Shown here: positions 52,316 through 61,129 of the stretch, piece by piece
How the letters are laid out: the number at the start of each line of letters is the position of its first letter
Position numbering within the stretch: position 1 is the stretch's first letter
Notes under the pieces: generated by a model
Seen by the model: only the letters and a program-made list of their open reading frames with translations
What the model was told of the DNA's origin: nothing
The model's database searches: none
NCBI RefSeq assembly: GCF_921292975.1
Contig: NZ_CAKLCM010000002.1
Location: 1,240,001-1,304,000 of the forward strand
Direction of reading: 5' to 3'
Source: Vibrio hippocampi
GTDB lineage: Bacteria; Pseudomonadota; Gammaproteobacteria; Enterobacterales; Vibrionaceae
DNA length: 64,000 bases
Position numbers and translations under genes: made by a program

Positions 52316-54747
52316 CCACCATCAATCATATCTCTTCTCAATCACAACCTTTGGATTGTCAGGTTGTTGGTCGCTCGCACAAACATGAAAGTGCGGAAAA
52401 ACAAGTCAGTGGTGAAGCGCTGTTTGTTGATGATTACGCCACCAGCGCTAACTGTCTACATGCTGCGGTCATCCTAAGCGATATCGCCAAAGGCTCAATC
52501 CAACATATTGACCTGAGTGAAGTCACGCGAAGCTCTGGGGTGATTAAGGTGCTGAGTAGTGACGACATTCCCGGTGAAAAAGATATCGGTCCAATATTCA
52601 AAGGCGATCCGCTGCTCGCGGATGGTGAGATAAAATACCATCGCCAACCTATTGCTGTGGTGCTGGCGCGTACTCATCATCTTGCTTGGCAAGCGGCGAA
52701 AAAAGCGCAGATCGAGTATTGCTCGCAACAGGCGACCACCGACTTCGAGCCAGCAAGTCAGCAGCCCCATTTACTGCCCTCGCGACAATTTGCTGTCAAA
52801 GCGGAGGGCACGCCATTGCCTGCATCAGAGCGATCTATTTCAGAACTGTCAATTGAAGGCGACCTGCACGTTGGCGGTCAAGAACACTTCTACCTTGAGG
52901 GGCAAATCAGCTTAGCTGAACCAACAGAAGACGGCGGTATCTATGTTCGCAGTTCAAGCCAACACCCGACTGAAGTACAAACTCTGGTGGCTGAAGTGCT
53001 GGCGATTCCGTTTAATAAGGTGACCGTCGATATGAGACGCATGGGCGGTGGTTTTGGTGGTAAAGAATCTCAAGCGGCACAATGGGCCTGCCTTGCTGCT
53101 TTAGGGGTTCATCATACTGGCAAAGCGGTTAAGCTAAGATTGCCCCGCAGTGTCGATATGTCCGCCACGGGCAAACGTCATCCATTCTACAATCAATACC
53201 AACTCACCGCCGACCAACAAGGCGTGATTAATCGCGCGAACATCGAGGTCAATGGACTCTGCGGTCACTCAGCGGATCTTTCCGGTGCGATTGTTGACCG
53301 AGCGATGTTTCACTCAGACAACGCCTACTCACTCGGTGCGGCGACCATTACGGGCAACCGCCTGAAAACCGACACTGTCAGCCATACCGCTTACCGTGGC
53401 TTTGGTGGTCCGCAAGGGATGATTACCATTGAAAAAGCGATGCAATCACTCAGCATTCACGCCGATATGGATGCGCTCGATATTCGGCTGAAAAACTTGT
53501 ACCGCCAAGGCAACAATGTCACGCCCTATGGAATGGAGGTTGAGCAGACCGACACGCTGAAAGCCGTGATCGAGCAACTTGCCGACAGCGCCGAATACCG
53601 TCAAAGGCGTATCGAGATTGAACGATGGAATCGTGACAATCTGGTGCTAAAAAAAGGACTGGCACTGACGCCGGTCAAGTTTGGTATCTCCTTTACCGCT
53701 ACCCACCTTAACCAAGCTGGCGCGCTGATCCATATTTATACCGATGGCAGTGTTCAGGTTTCTCATGGCGGCACAGAAATGGGTCAAGGCTTACATACCA
53801 AGATCCAGCAGATCGTGGCTCAGACTCTCAATATTCCGATGGCATTGGTGCTGGTCACTTCTACGCGAACCGACAAAGTGCCCAACAGCTCGCCGACCGC
53901 CGCCTCATCCGGTGCCGATCTCAACGGCATGGCGGCGCACAATGCCGCCAAAACACTACTTGAACGCCTGTGTACCTTTGCCAAACAGCACTACAACCTG
54001 AGTGAAGAACCTCAAATCAAGCAAGGTAAAGTGACGCTGGATAAACAGCAAATTGACTGGGCGGAACTGGTTCAGCAAGCCTATCTGGCGCGGGTTTCCC
54101 TTTCCACAACTGGTTTCTATAAAACACCCAAGATTTGGTTTGATATGGAAAAATCCGTGGGTCGTCCTTTCTTCTACTTTTCTATCGGTGCCTCTTGCTC
54201 AGAGGTCACTATCGATACCTTGACCGGAGAGATGCGCCTTGATCGTGTCGATATTCTGCATGACGTGGGCAACAGCCTCAATCCAGCGATTGATATCGGT
54301 CAGATCGAAGGGGCGTTTGTTCAAGGATTAGGTTGGCTCACTAATGAAGAATTGCTGTGGAATGACAAAGGCGAACTACTCAGCAACAGTCCAATGAACT
54401 ACAAGATCCCAACCATCGGCGACTATCCAAAGCAGATGAACATTGCCTTATACGACAAAGCCAACCCCGAGCACAGCATCTACCGCTCCAAAGCCGTCGG
54501 CGAGCCACCTTTTATGCATGGAATTAGTGTCTGGTGTGCCATTTATGACGCCATTGCCTCGATTAGCAATCATCAACTTGAAGCCGATCTGCACGCGCCT
54601 GCAACCGGCGAACGTATTTTACAAGCTTGTTTAGACCAATATGACCGCATCGGCTACACCCGCAGTGAAACCCTTGGTGCTAAAGCCGACGTAAATCAAT
54701 TTAAAGCCATGCCCCAGCATGAGCCAGAAAAACAGCAAGAGGTGTGA
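52273..54747 (+). CDS. xdhB: Xanthine dehydrogenase, molybdopterin subunit
   Basis: An 824-residue catalytic subunit. Conserved cofactor and substrate blocks: MGGGFGGKESQAAQWA, HTAYRGFGGPQGM, GGTEMGQGLHTKIQQIVAQT, and near the C terminus the active-site glutamate in KAVGEPPFMHGISVW. The N terminus carries a 15-bp tandem repeat, so translation could begin at 52273 or 52288. Neither has a textbook ribosome site, and coupling to the end of xdhA is likely. It is somewhat longer than usual (about 780) owing to the repeat and a C-terminal charged extension (MPQHEPEKQQEV). Confidence 0.94.
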   Translation: MRKLTMRKLTTRKLTTINHISSQSQPLDCQVVGRSHKHESAEKQVSGEALFVDDYATSANCLHAAVILSDIAKGSIQHIDLSEVTRSSGVIKVLSSDDIPGEKDIGPIFKGDPLLADGEIKYHRQPIAVVLARTHHLAWQAAKKAQIEYCSQQATTDFEPASQQPHLLPSRQFAVKAEGTPLPASERSISELSIEGDLHVGGQEHFYLEGQISLAEPTEDGGIYVRSSSQHPTEVQTLVAEVLAIPFNKVTVDMRRMGGGFGGKESQAAQWACLAALGVHHTGKAVKLRLPRSVDMSATGKRHPFYNQYQLTADQQGVINRANIEVNGLCGHSADLSGAIVDRAMFHSDNAYSLGAATITGNRLKTDTVSHTAYRGFGGPQGMITIEKAMQSLSIHADMDALDIRLKNLYRQGNNVTPYGMEVEQTDTLKAVIEQLADSAEYRQRRIEIERWNRDNLVLKKGLALTPVKFGISFTATHLNQAGALIHIYTDGSVQVSHGGTEMGQGLHTKIQQIVAQTLNIPMALVLVTSTRTDKVPNSSPTAASSGADLNGMAAHNAAKTLLERLCTFAKQHYNLSEEPQIKQGKVTLDKQQIDWAELVQQAYLARVSLSTTGFYKTPKIWFDMEKSVGRPFFYFSIGASCSEVTIDTLTGEMRLDRVDILHDVGNSLNPAIDIGQIEGAFVQGLGWLTNEELLWNDKGELLSNSPMNYKIPTIGDYPKQMNIALYDKANPEHSIYRSKAVGEPPFMHGISVWCAIYDAIASISNHQLEADLHAPATGERILQACLDQYDRIGYTRSETLGAKADVNQFKAMPQHEPEKQQEV

Positions 54748-54748
54748 T

Positions 54749-55672
54749 ATGTCCTCATTAACAGAAAAATCAGCGAGTCCACTGACCGCCTCTTTACTCA
54801 AACAGCCAAGACTCAATTGGTTGTCCGCTTGCCAACACTTAGAACAAACTGGCGAGCCGTATTGCATCGCTACCGTTATTGCCGAAGTCGGCTCGGTGCC
54901 TCGCTCGCAAGGCGCTAAGATGATCATCACTGCGACACAGCAATTTGACACCCTCGGCGGTGGCAATCTCGAATATCAGGTGATAGACAAAGCCAGAGCC
55001 GCGCTTAACAACTCACAGAGTACCAATCATATTGAACGTTTCTCACTGGCTGCGGATCTTGGTCAATGCTGTGGCGGCGCCGTACAAGTGTTGCTGGAAT
55101 TTATGCATACCCAACAACCAAAAGTGGTGGTTTTTGGCGCAGGTCATGTGTGCCACGCCCTCGCGACCGTTTTAACCCAACTACCTTGCCATCTGACGGT
55201 GGTTGATAATCGCCCCGAATGGTTGCAGCCTCTTGAAGCGCTAGGTATTTCTACTCTGCTTATGGCAACGCCTGAAGATGCCGTCTGTGAACTCCCTAGC
55301 GATGCCCATCTTGTAATCATGACTCAAGACCACAGCCTTGATTTTGAGATCAGCAAACGCGCACTCGAGTGCAATCAGTTCCCCTTTATTGGATTGATTG
55401 GCTCGCAAGGAAAAAACCAACGTTTTCGCTACCGTTTAACCGAGCAGTTATCCGATGCTGCCCTGCTCAACTCACTCACCTGCCCGATTGGCCATCCCGA
55501 TATTCGCGGCAAACTACCGATGCAGGTTGCCCTGTCCATTGCAGCTCAGCTGATGCAGAAATTTGAACCGCTTGCCCACACTGAAAAATGCGATGTCACT
55601 GATGAACCGAAACAACGCAATTGGCAGCAAGTCAATCAACTGCGCAAGACGCTTACCGAGGTGAACTTATGA
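54749..55672 (+). CDS. xdhC: Xanthine dehydrogenase accessory protein
   Basis: A 307-residue molybdenum-cofactor chaperone that binds sulfurated cofactor and inserts it into XdhB. XdhC blocks: VPRSQGAKMIITATQQFDTL, GGGNLEYQVIDKA and LGQCCGGAVQVLLE. A Rossmann region follows (VVVFGAGHVCHALATVL), then GLIGSQGKNQRFRYRL and CPIGHPDIRGKLPMQVALSI. AAGAGGTG precedes the ATG at 54749, which follows the xdhB stop by one base; its stop overlaps uraD by 4 bases. Confidence 0.94.
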   Translation: MSSLTEKSASPLTASLLKQPRLNWLSACQHLEQTGEPYCIATVIAEVGSVPRSQGAKMIITATQQFDTLGGGNLEYQVIDKARAALNNSQSTNHIERFSLAADLGQCCGGAVQVLLEFMHTQQPKVVVFGAGHVCHALATVLTQLPCHLTVVDNRPEWLQPLEALGISTLLMATPEDAVCELPSDAHLVIMTQDHSLDFEISKRALECNQFPFIGLIGSQGKNQRFRYRLTEQLSDAALLNSLTCPIGHPDIRGKLPMQVALSIAAQLMQKFEPLAHTEKCDVTDEPKQRNWQQVNQLRKTLTEVNL

Positions 55673-56160
55673 CGTTAATGCCCACCACCCTAACGCTAAG
55701 CAACACGCAGTTGGCTCAGATCTGCACCAGTCAACGCTGGCAATATCTGATGCAGCGCAATGCGCCCTTTGCCGATTATCGCGCCCTTTGCCTCGCTGCC
55801 GACCAAGCGTTTAGTGAATTAAATGAGTCTGACTGGTTAGAAGCCTTTGCTGGGCACCCAATGATTGGTGATCTTTCCACCCTAGAAAAGAAATACTCGC
55901 AAGGTAAGCAACTCAGCGCCCATGAACAGGCTGGGGTCAACAACGCCGAGCAAGCGGTATTAGAGCAATTATTGACGCTTAACCAAGCCTACCTCGACAA
56001 ATTTGGTTTTATCTTCATCGTTTGTGCCAGCGAAAAATCCGCCAGCGAGATGCTGACGCTGCTGACACAACGCATCAACAACCCACGCAACCAAGAGTTA
56101 ATCACCGCTTCCGTTGAGCAGAGAAAAATTAGTCAACTTCGTCTGGAGGTCTATCAATGA
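55669..56160 (+). CDS. uraD: OHCU decarboxylase
   Basis: A 163-residue enzyme that converts 2-oxo-4-hydroxy-4-carboxy-5-ureidoimidazoline to (S)-allantoin, the last step of urate breakdown. The family's catalytic motif appears as FAGHPMIGDLS (usual form AHPRIG), with the following KYSQGKQLSAHEQAGV and the C-terminal helix ELITASVEQRKISQLRLEVY. The start at 55669 overlaps the xdhC stop (ATGA), with GAGGTG 6 bases upstream. Its own stop overlaps uraH in the same way. Confidence 0.93.
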   Translation: MTLMPTTLTLSNTQLAQICTSQRWQYLMQRNAPFADYRALCLAADQAFSELNESDWLEAFAGHPMIGDLSTLEKKYSQGKQLSAHEQAGVNNAEQAVLEQLLTLNQAYLDKFGFIFIVCASEKSASEMLTLLTQRINNPRNQELITASVEQRKISQLRLEVYQ

Positions 56161-56480
56161 GCCGTTTAAGTTGCCATGTTCTTGATACCAGTAGCGGCCA
56201 TCCCGCTGCCGGTATTCGCGTCACGGTTTACCCGTTTAACAGCCAACAGCCCTTAGCCAGCGAAACCACCGATGCGGATGGACGTGCTCGTTTCGAGACG
56301 ACTTTGCCTATAGGCGAAAACTATACGCTGAGCTTTGAGGTCGCCGACTATTGCCAGCACACCTTCGGCGCGGTGTTTTTCCCACTGATTGAGGTGCATT
56401 TCCACGTTGCCGATTCGCGCCACCATCATGTACCAGTGCTGCTGTCGCCTTACTCTTATTCAACCTATAGAGGGAGTTAA
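56157..56480 (+). CDS. uraH: 5-hydroxyisourate hydrolase (transthyretin-like)
   Basis: A 107-residue enzyme that opens the ring of 5-hydroxyisourate made by PuuD. It shows the family's N-terminal SCHVLDTSSGHPAAGIRVTV (with the conserved histidine of LxxHVLD) and the invariant C-terminal YRGS. It overlaps uraD by 4 bases, and the guanine deaminase gene starts one base after its stop. Confidence 0.95.
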   Translation: MSRLSCHVLDTSSGHPAAGIRVTVYPFNSQQPLASETTDADGRARFETTLPIGENYTLSFEVADYCQHTFGAVFFPLIEVHFHVADSRHHHVPVLLSPYSYSTYRGS

Positions 56481-56481
56481 T

Positions 56482-57849
56482 ATGCCAAGACAGGTTCATA
56501 GAGGCAGTATTCTGCACTTTCCTCACACCACATCGGATCCTGCGAGCCACTATCAATATTTCAACGATGGCGTACTGGTTACCGAAAATGGTCGAGTGAC
56601 ACACCTCGGTGAAGCCAGCGACTTCTTTCGACTGCCGGCTAATCAGCAATTGCTTAACTATGGCGGCGTCGAACTTCATAAAGGATTGTTGATTCCCGGC
56701 TTAATTGATAGCCATGTACACTTTCCGCAAGTCGAGATGATCGCCAGTTATGGCAAACAACTGCTCGATTGGTTGAATGAGTACACTTTCCCAACGGAAA
56801 AGCAGTTCGCCAATGAGGAATATGCCAACGCTCAGGCGGAGTTTTTCCTGAGCCAACTGATCGCTCATGGCACCACGACTGCCAGTGTTTTTGCTACGGT
56901 TCACCCACAGTCTGTCAACGCCTTTTTTAATGCCGCTGAGTCGATACAAGCACGGATGATTTGTGGCAAAGTCATGATGGATCGCTTCTGTCCTGACGAT
57001 CTACAAGACACCCCCGAACAGGGTTATCGAGACAGCAAAGCCCTGCTGGAACGCTGGCATAAAAACGGTCGCGCACTGTATGCGATTACGCCGCGCTTTG
57101 CACCCACCAGCAGTCCAGAACAGCTTGCCAAAGCGGGGCAACTGGCCAACGAACATCCCGACGCCTTTATCCAAACCCATTTGAGTGAAAACTTAGGTGA
57201 AATTGAATGGATTAAGGAACTCTACCCTCAACACCCCGACTATTTAGGGGTCTATGAAGCGTACGACCTTGTGCGTGATCGTGCCCTATTTGGTCATGCA
57301 GTGCATTTGCAGCCAAGAGAGTATCAGGGATTAAAAACCAGCGGAGCCAGTGTCAGTTTTTGCCCATCCTCGAACCTGTTCTTGGGCAGTGGGCTATTTA
57401 ACTACGACAAAGCCAAGGCTGATGGTATCAAGATCGCGATGGCGAGTGACGTTGGCGCGGGCACCAGTTTGAGTCTGTTTGCCAACCAAGCGGACGCCTA
57501 CAAAATCTGTCAACTGCAAAACAGCAGTCTCAATCCCTTTGAGTCGCTCTACCTCTGCACCCAAGGCGCTGCGAGTGCGATGGATATCGACCATCTCGTT
57601 GGCAATCTCAATCCGGGCAGCGAAGCGGATTTTGTCGAACTCGACTTTATGGCAACGCCCATGCTGCAACAGCGCCTATTGCGCTGCAAAACCCTGAGCG
57701 AGCAACTGTTCGCCATCATCACCCTAAGCGACGAACGAATTATTGAACGCACTTATGTGTGCGGGAATTTAGTATACAAGAAAGGAAGTAAAGTATGTGG
57801 CCTCAACTCTACGAGTGGATTGCGTTATTTATCAAATGGTTCCATGTAA
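56482..57849 (+). CDS. guaD: Guanine deaminase
   Basis: A 455-residue zinc amidohydrolase that converts guanine to xanthine, feeding xanthine dehydrogenase. Metal ligands are in LIDSHVHFPQVEM, QTHLSEN and FGHAVHL, with ASDVGAGTSLSLF near the C-terminal part. AGGGAG lies 5 bases before the ATG at 56482. The frame continues 55 bases into the next gene, adding a tail (KVCGLNSTSGLRYLSNGSM) not expected of the family, whose usual length is about 440. Confidence 0.94.
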   Translation: MPRQVHRGSILHFPHTTSDPASHYQYFNDGVLVTENGRVTHLGEASDFFRLPANQQLLNYGGVELHKGLLIPGLIDSHVHFPQVEMIASYGKQLLDWLNEYTFPTEKQFANEEYANAQAEFFLSQLIAHGTTTASVFATVHPQSVNAFFNAAESIQARMICGKVMMDRFCPDDLQDTPEQGYRDSKALLERWHKNGRALYAITPRFAPTSSPEQLAKAGQLANEHPDAFIQTHLSENLGEIEWIKELYPQHPDYLGVYEAYDLVRDRALFGHAVHLQPREYQGLKTSGASVSFCPSSNLFLGSGLFNYDKAKADGIKIAMASDVGAGTSLSLFANQADAYKICQLQNSSLNPFESLYLCTQGAASAMDIDHLVGNLNPGSEADFVELDFMATPMLQQRLLRCKTLSEQLFAIITLSDERIIERTYVCGNLVYKKGSKVCGLNSTSGLRYLSNGSM

Positions 57850-59087
57850 TTTGTGGCATTGCCTGGATTGGTGCCAGTTTCTATTTCACTTGGCTCGATA
57901 ACAGTCTTGAGACACCACCCAAATGGAAAAAAGACAAAGGCATTAAAGGCGATCTCTGGGCAGTACATGGCGGCGGATTTTATGAAGTCGCCAAATACCA
58001 AGTCGGTCCCGAGCAGATGCCAGAAAAGCTGCATTGGTTTAAATGGGAAGCCTATACCACATGGATGACCGGCACTGCGCTGTTAATTTGGATGTACTAT
58101 TTTAATGCGCAAGCCTATCTGATTGATCCGCGTATTATGCCGCTTTCTAGTATGGAAGCGGTCGCCATTGGCATCGGTGGCGTGCTCGCAGGCGTTATCG
58201 TTTATGAAGCGGTGCTTCGCTCTCCTTTGGCGACGACAAGAGCCTCACTGGTTTCAGCTATTGTGCTTATCGGCGCACTGTTTTTTTATGGCTTTAGCGA
58301 GGTGTTTAGTGGTCGCGGCGCATTCATTCATATGGGCGTATTGATCGGCTCTATCATGGTCAATAATGTGTTCCATAAAATCATTCCCGGACAGCGTAAA
58401 ATGGTTGCTCAGGTCGCCGCTGGTAAGCCTGTCGATCCAAAGCCGGGACTCGAGGGTAAGCGTCGCTCTATCCACAACAACTACTTCACTCTGCCGGTGA
58501 TCTTCTTGATGATCAGCAACCACTATCCGATGATCTATCAGCACCCGAACAACTGGTTAGTCGGTCTGATGGTGATGCTGTTCAGTGCTTGGATTCGTCA
58601 CTATTTCAACCTAAAACATAGCGGCATCACCAAACCCAGCGTCATTGTCAGCGGTGCTTTGGCGATGAGTCTGTTGGCACTGGTGGTCAGTTGGCCGATA
58701 GTCAGCAAACCCACATTAAGTGACAGCGTCACCAAAAGCGATATCACTGAAAGCAGCATTACTGAAAACAACATCACTGAAAACAACGACATTGCAGACC
58801 CCAACCAACCTCAACAGACCGCTGGGCTCAACGATGCAATGGCAGCAAGCCAACAGCAAGTTTTCGATATCGTCACACAGCGCTGCTCCACCTGTCACAG
58901 CACGCAACCGACTGATGATGTATTCACTGTCGCCCCCGGCGGTGCTGCCTTTGATAATTGGCAAGATGTCGAACGCTGGTCAACACGCATTGTCGCCCGC
59001 GCTGTTGAAAGCAGTGACATGCCATTTCTTAATAAAACGGAAATGACTGAGGCAGAGAGGGAGATATTAAAGCAGGGATTAAGGTAA
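57795..59087 (+). CDS. puuD: Urate hydroxylase PuuD with cytochrome c domain
   Basis: A 430-residue membrane-bound urate oxidase that converts urate to 5-hydroxyisourate and hands electrons to the respiratory chain. Around eight membrane helices (N-terminal WIALFIKWFHVICGIAWIG to about residue 310) make the urate hydroxylase domain. A repeat-rich linker follows (see 58725), then a c-type cytochrome domain with the heme motif C364-S-T-C367-H368. AGGAAG lies 6 bases before the ATG. It acts in place of a soluble uricase and completes guanine-to-allantoin conversion together with UraH and UraD. It is the last gene of the operon. Confidence 0.93.
   Translation: MWPQLYEWIALFIKWFHVICGIAWIGASFYFTWLDNSLETPPKWKKDKGIKGDLWAVHGGGFYEVAKYQVGPEQMPEKLHWFKWEAYTTWMTGTALLIWMYYFNAQAYLIDPRIMPLSSMEAVAIGIGGVLAGVIVYEAVLRSPLATTRASLVSAIVLIGALFFYGFSEVFSGRGAFIHMGVLIGSIMVNNVFHKIIPGQRKMVAQVAAGKPVDPKPGLEGKRRSIHNNYFTLPVIFLMISNHYPMIYQHPNNWLVGLMVMLFSAWIRHYFNLKHSGITKPSVIVSGALAMSLLALVVSWPIVSKPTLSDSVTKSDITESSITENNITENNDIADPNQPQQTAGLNDAMAASQQQVFDIVTQRCSTCHSTQPTDDVFTVAPGGAAFDNWQDVERWSTRIVARAVESSDMPFLNKTEMTEAEREILKQGLR
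58725..58784. repeat. In-frame 15-bp tandem repeat in the PuuD linker
   Basis: Four units on the pattern AACATCACTGAAAAC encode SVTKS-DITES-SITEN-NITEN between the membrane part and the cytochrome domain. Units differ by a few bases, so the array is older than the xdhB one. Length changes here would move the heme domain without breaking the frame. Confidence 0.85.
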
Positions 59088-59103
59088 GCCTTTAAGGTGA
59101 AAA

Positions 59104-59138
59104 ATGCGCGCCTCATTGCAGCAAAATGAGGCGCGCAT
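59104..59138 (+). terminator. Terminator of the xdh-puuD operon
   Basis: ATGCGCGCCTCATT and AATGAGGCGCGCAT form a perfect 14-bp GC-rich stem with a 7-base loop, 16 bases after the puuD stop. Confidence 0.85.
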
Positions 59139-59164
59139 ATTGTTGGCGTTATGAGCGATGTTTA

Positions 59165-59209
59165 TAGCCAAGTAACCTCAAGATGCAGACTTCAGAGGTC
59201 ACTTGGGTA
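59165..59209. repeat. Dispersed CCAAGTAACCTC palindrome
   Basis: TAGCCAAGTAACCTC and GAGGTCACTTGGGTA form an imperfect inverted repeat around AAGATGCAGACTTCA. It is the longest-centred of the four copies. Confidence 0.75.
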
Positions 59210-59235
59210 GACCGCCTTTGGCTTTGGTAACTCAA

Positions 59236-60231
59236 TTACACCACTAAATCATTGGCAATAATTCTACCAATGTAATCGCCGTTGTCGTTACTAATATCAT
59301 AAGCAGTAAATTCCGAGACTAAAAAGTCGTTAGCCTCAAGAAAGTCGGTACTTTGAGTAGTCAAAGAGACCTCTTGGTACAGCAAGTTTTCAGCCAACGT
59401 CAAACTGGCATGACTCACGATTAACCCTAATCCTATATCTGCAAGCTGATTGTTTTCATAGTTAGCAGACAGCAGTTCTTCCGTTAAACGTAACTCTGAG
59501 GCAGTCAATAGGCTACTTGGATGCTCTACACTTGGCTCTTTACTCACCCCACTTACCACTTCAAAATTAACAAAATCAACGCTATCGACACCAGCGAAAG
59601 TGAGCATATCAAAATCAGCGCCACCATCAATAAATCGCGACACATTAGCTTGAGGATCTTTTAGCCCAAGCAAGGACACCACATCATCGCCGGAACCCGC
59701 ATCAATATCCAATTCAGTCCATTGAGAGCCCGTCATATCATGATAACCCGATTGCAGCTTATCAATGATTGGAATTATGATCTCGTCATCACCCCCACCG
59801 CTGTCAATAGTAAACAGATTTGACCAACTGCCTTGTTGCGTCGTATTGCTGTGTACCACGATTTCGATCGAGTCTTCCCCATCACCAGTGATGATGTCAC
59901 CGCGTTTTGCATCGTAGATAAAAATATCGCTGTACTCAAAATTACACTCTAGAGAAACATCGACAAAGTTTTCGATTTCCACCCAAGTACTGTCCTGCCC
60001 AATAAGCGGTTCCAATTCCAGATGTATCTCTTTATAGCCAGGCATGTTCCATTGCCCTTGTAAAGAAAACACGGATATATCAGGGATATGAAAATAATAG
60101 AAATCGCCAAAATCGTGGTAGGACTCGGCGTTTTTAAGGTCGATATTGTGGGTGATAAAGGCACTGTTTTTTAGAACGGATGCGTTACCCTCGCCATCAC
60201 GGTTTGACTCACCAACATACAAATGTGACAT
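59236..60231 (-). CDS. Acidic T1SS substrate-like protein, paralogue of the 16058 gene
   Basis: A 331-residue acidic protein with no signal peptide. It aligns along its whole length with the protein encoded at 16058-16978: QWNMPGYKEIHLEL, WVEIENFVDVSL, YDAKRGDIITGDGEDSIEI, FTIDSGGGDDEIII, DIDAGSGDDVVSL and SRFIDGGADFDMLTF all have counterparts. The C terminus (IGRIIANDLVV) has the acidic-hydrophobic ending common in type I secretion signals. No exporter gene is nearby, so it probably depends on a transporter elsewhere, possibly the one at 12952-15966, 43 kb away. Confidence 0.75.
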   Translation of the reverse strand: MSHLYVGESNRDGEGNASVLKNSAFITHNIDLKNAESYHDFGDFYYFHIPDISVFSLQGQWNMPGYKEIHLELEPLIGQDSTWVEIENFVDVSLECNFEYSDIFIYDAKRGDIITGDGEDSIEIVVHSNTTQQGSWSNLFTIDSGGGDDEIIIPIIDKLQSGYHDMTGSQWTELDIDAGSGDDVVSLLGLKDPQANVSRFIDGGADFDMLTFAGVDSVDFVNFEVVSGVSKEPSVEHPSSLLTASELRLTEELLSANYENNQLADIGLGLIVSHASLTLAENLLYQEVSLTTQSTDFLEANDFLVSEFTAYDISNDNGDYIGRIIANDLVV

Positions 60232-60476
60232 TTGCCCCCCTAAAACTCAGCTAGGCATTGTGCAAAAAATTAAAACTCCGTCGAACGTTGAGTATAAGTA
60301 TAGTGTCCAAACACTGATATACAGACGATTTCATACCAATATCCATACCGTTAAAACAAAAGGATTAGGTAACGCCATGCTTATTGATGCTTAGTTTAGT
60401 TTTAAGCTTATCAGCAGCAAAAAAGTGTTGCGTGTTATAGGCTTAGCCTCTATCGTCGGGCAGAGGAGAACTTTTT

Positions 60477-61091
60477 ATGACACTGACAATTTGGCTATCA
60501 CTTTTTACCATCTGTTTATTAGGCGCAATGTCACCGGGACCCAGCTTGGCGATTGTCGCTAAGCATGCTTTGGCGGGTGGCAGAGTCAACGGCTTGGCGA
60601 CGGCTTGGGCTCATGCTCTCGGCATTGGGATCTATGCCATCATCACTCTGGTCGGCTTAGCCGTGGTATTGCAACAAAGTCCACTGCTGTTTAAAACCAT
60701 CAGTCTTGCGGGTGCGGCTTATTTGGCTTATCTCGGCATCAATGCGCTTCGCTCAAAGGGAGGGGTTGCTGCGAAATTGAAGTCTGGGGAACAGACCACC
60801 GCCATTCAATCCGCCCGAGAAGGGTTTCTCATTTCGATTTTAAGTCCAAAGATCGCGCTATTTTTTATCGCGCTTTTTAGTCAGTTTGTGGCGATAGGCA
60901 ACGGAATTAGCGATAAAATGCTTATTGTCGCCACGCCTTTGGTTGTCGATGGTTTGTGGTATACCTTCATTACGCTGGTGCTGTCGAACTCGCTGGTGGT
61001 GGATCGAATTCGCGCCAAAGCGGTTTTGATTGATAGGTTGTCGGGAGTCGTGTTGCTGCTGCTTGCGCTACGCGTGCTTTGGACGATTTAA
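60477..61091 (+). CDS. LysE/RhtB-family amino-acid exporter
   Basis: A 204-residue inner-membrane protein with about six helices. The N-terminal signature GAMSPGPSLAIVAKHALAGG (residues 17-36) and the stretch GAAYLAYLGINALRS define the family, and LISILSPKIALFFIALFSQF is the conserved central helix pair. Members export amino acids or their derivatives. GAGGAG is upstream of the ATG. The substrate is unknown. It is convergent with the RES toxin gene. Confidence 0.92.
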   Translation: MTLTIWLSLFTICLLGAMSPGPSLAIVAKHALAGGRVNGLATAWAHALGIGIYAIITLVGLAVVLQQSPLLFKTISLAGAAYLAYLGINALRSKGGVAAKLKSGEQTTAIQSAREGFLISILSPKIALFFIALFSQFVAIGNGISDKMLIVATPLVVDGLWYTFITLVLSNSLVVDRIRAKAVLIDRLSGVVLLLLALRVLWTI

Positions 61092-61129
61092 TCCTCACTG
61101 GCTTGACTTTAGCGCCCTCGAAGCCGTGG

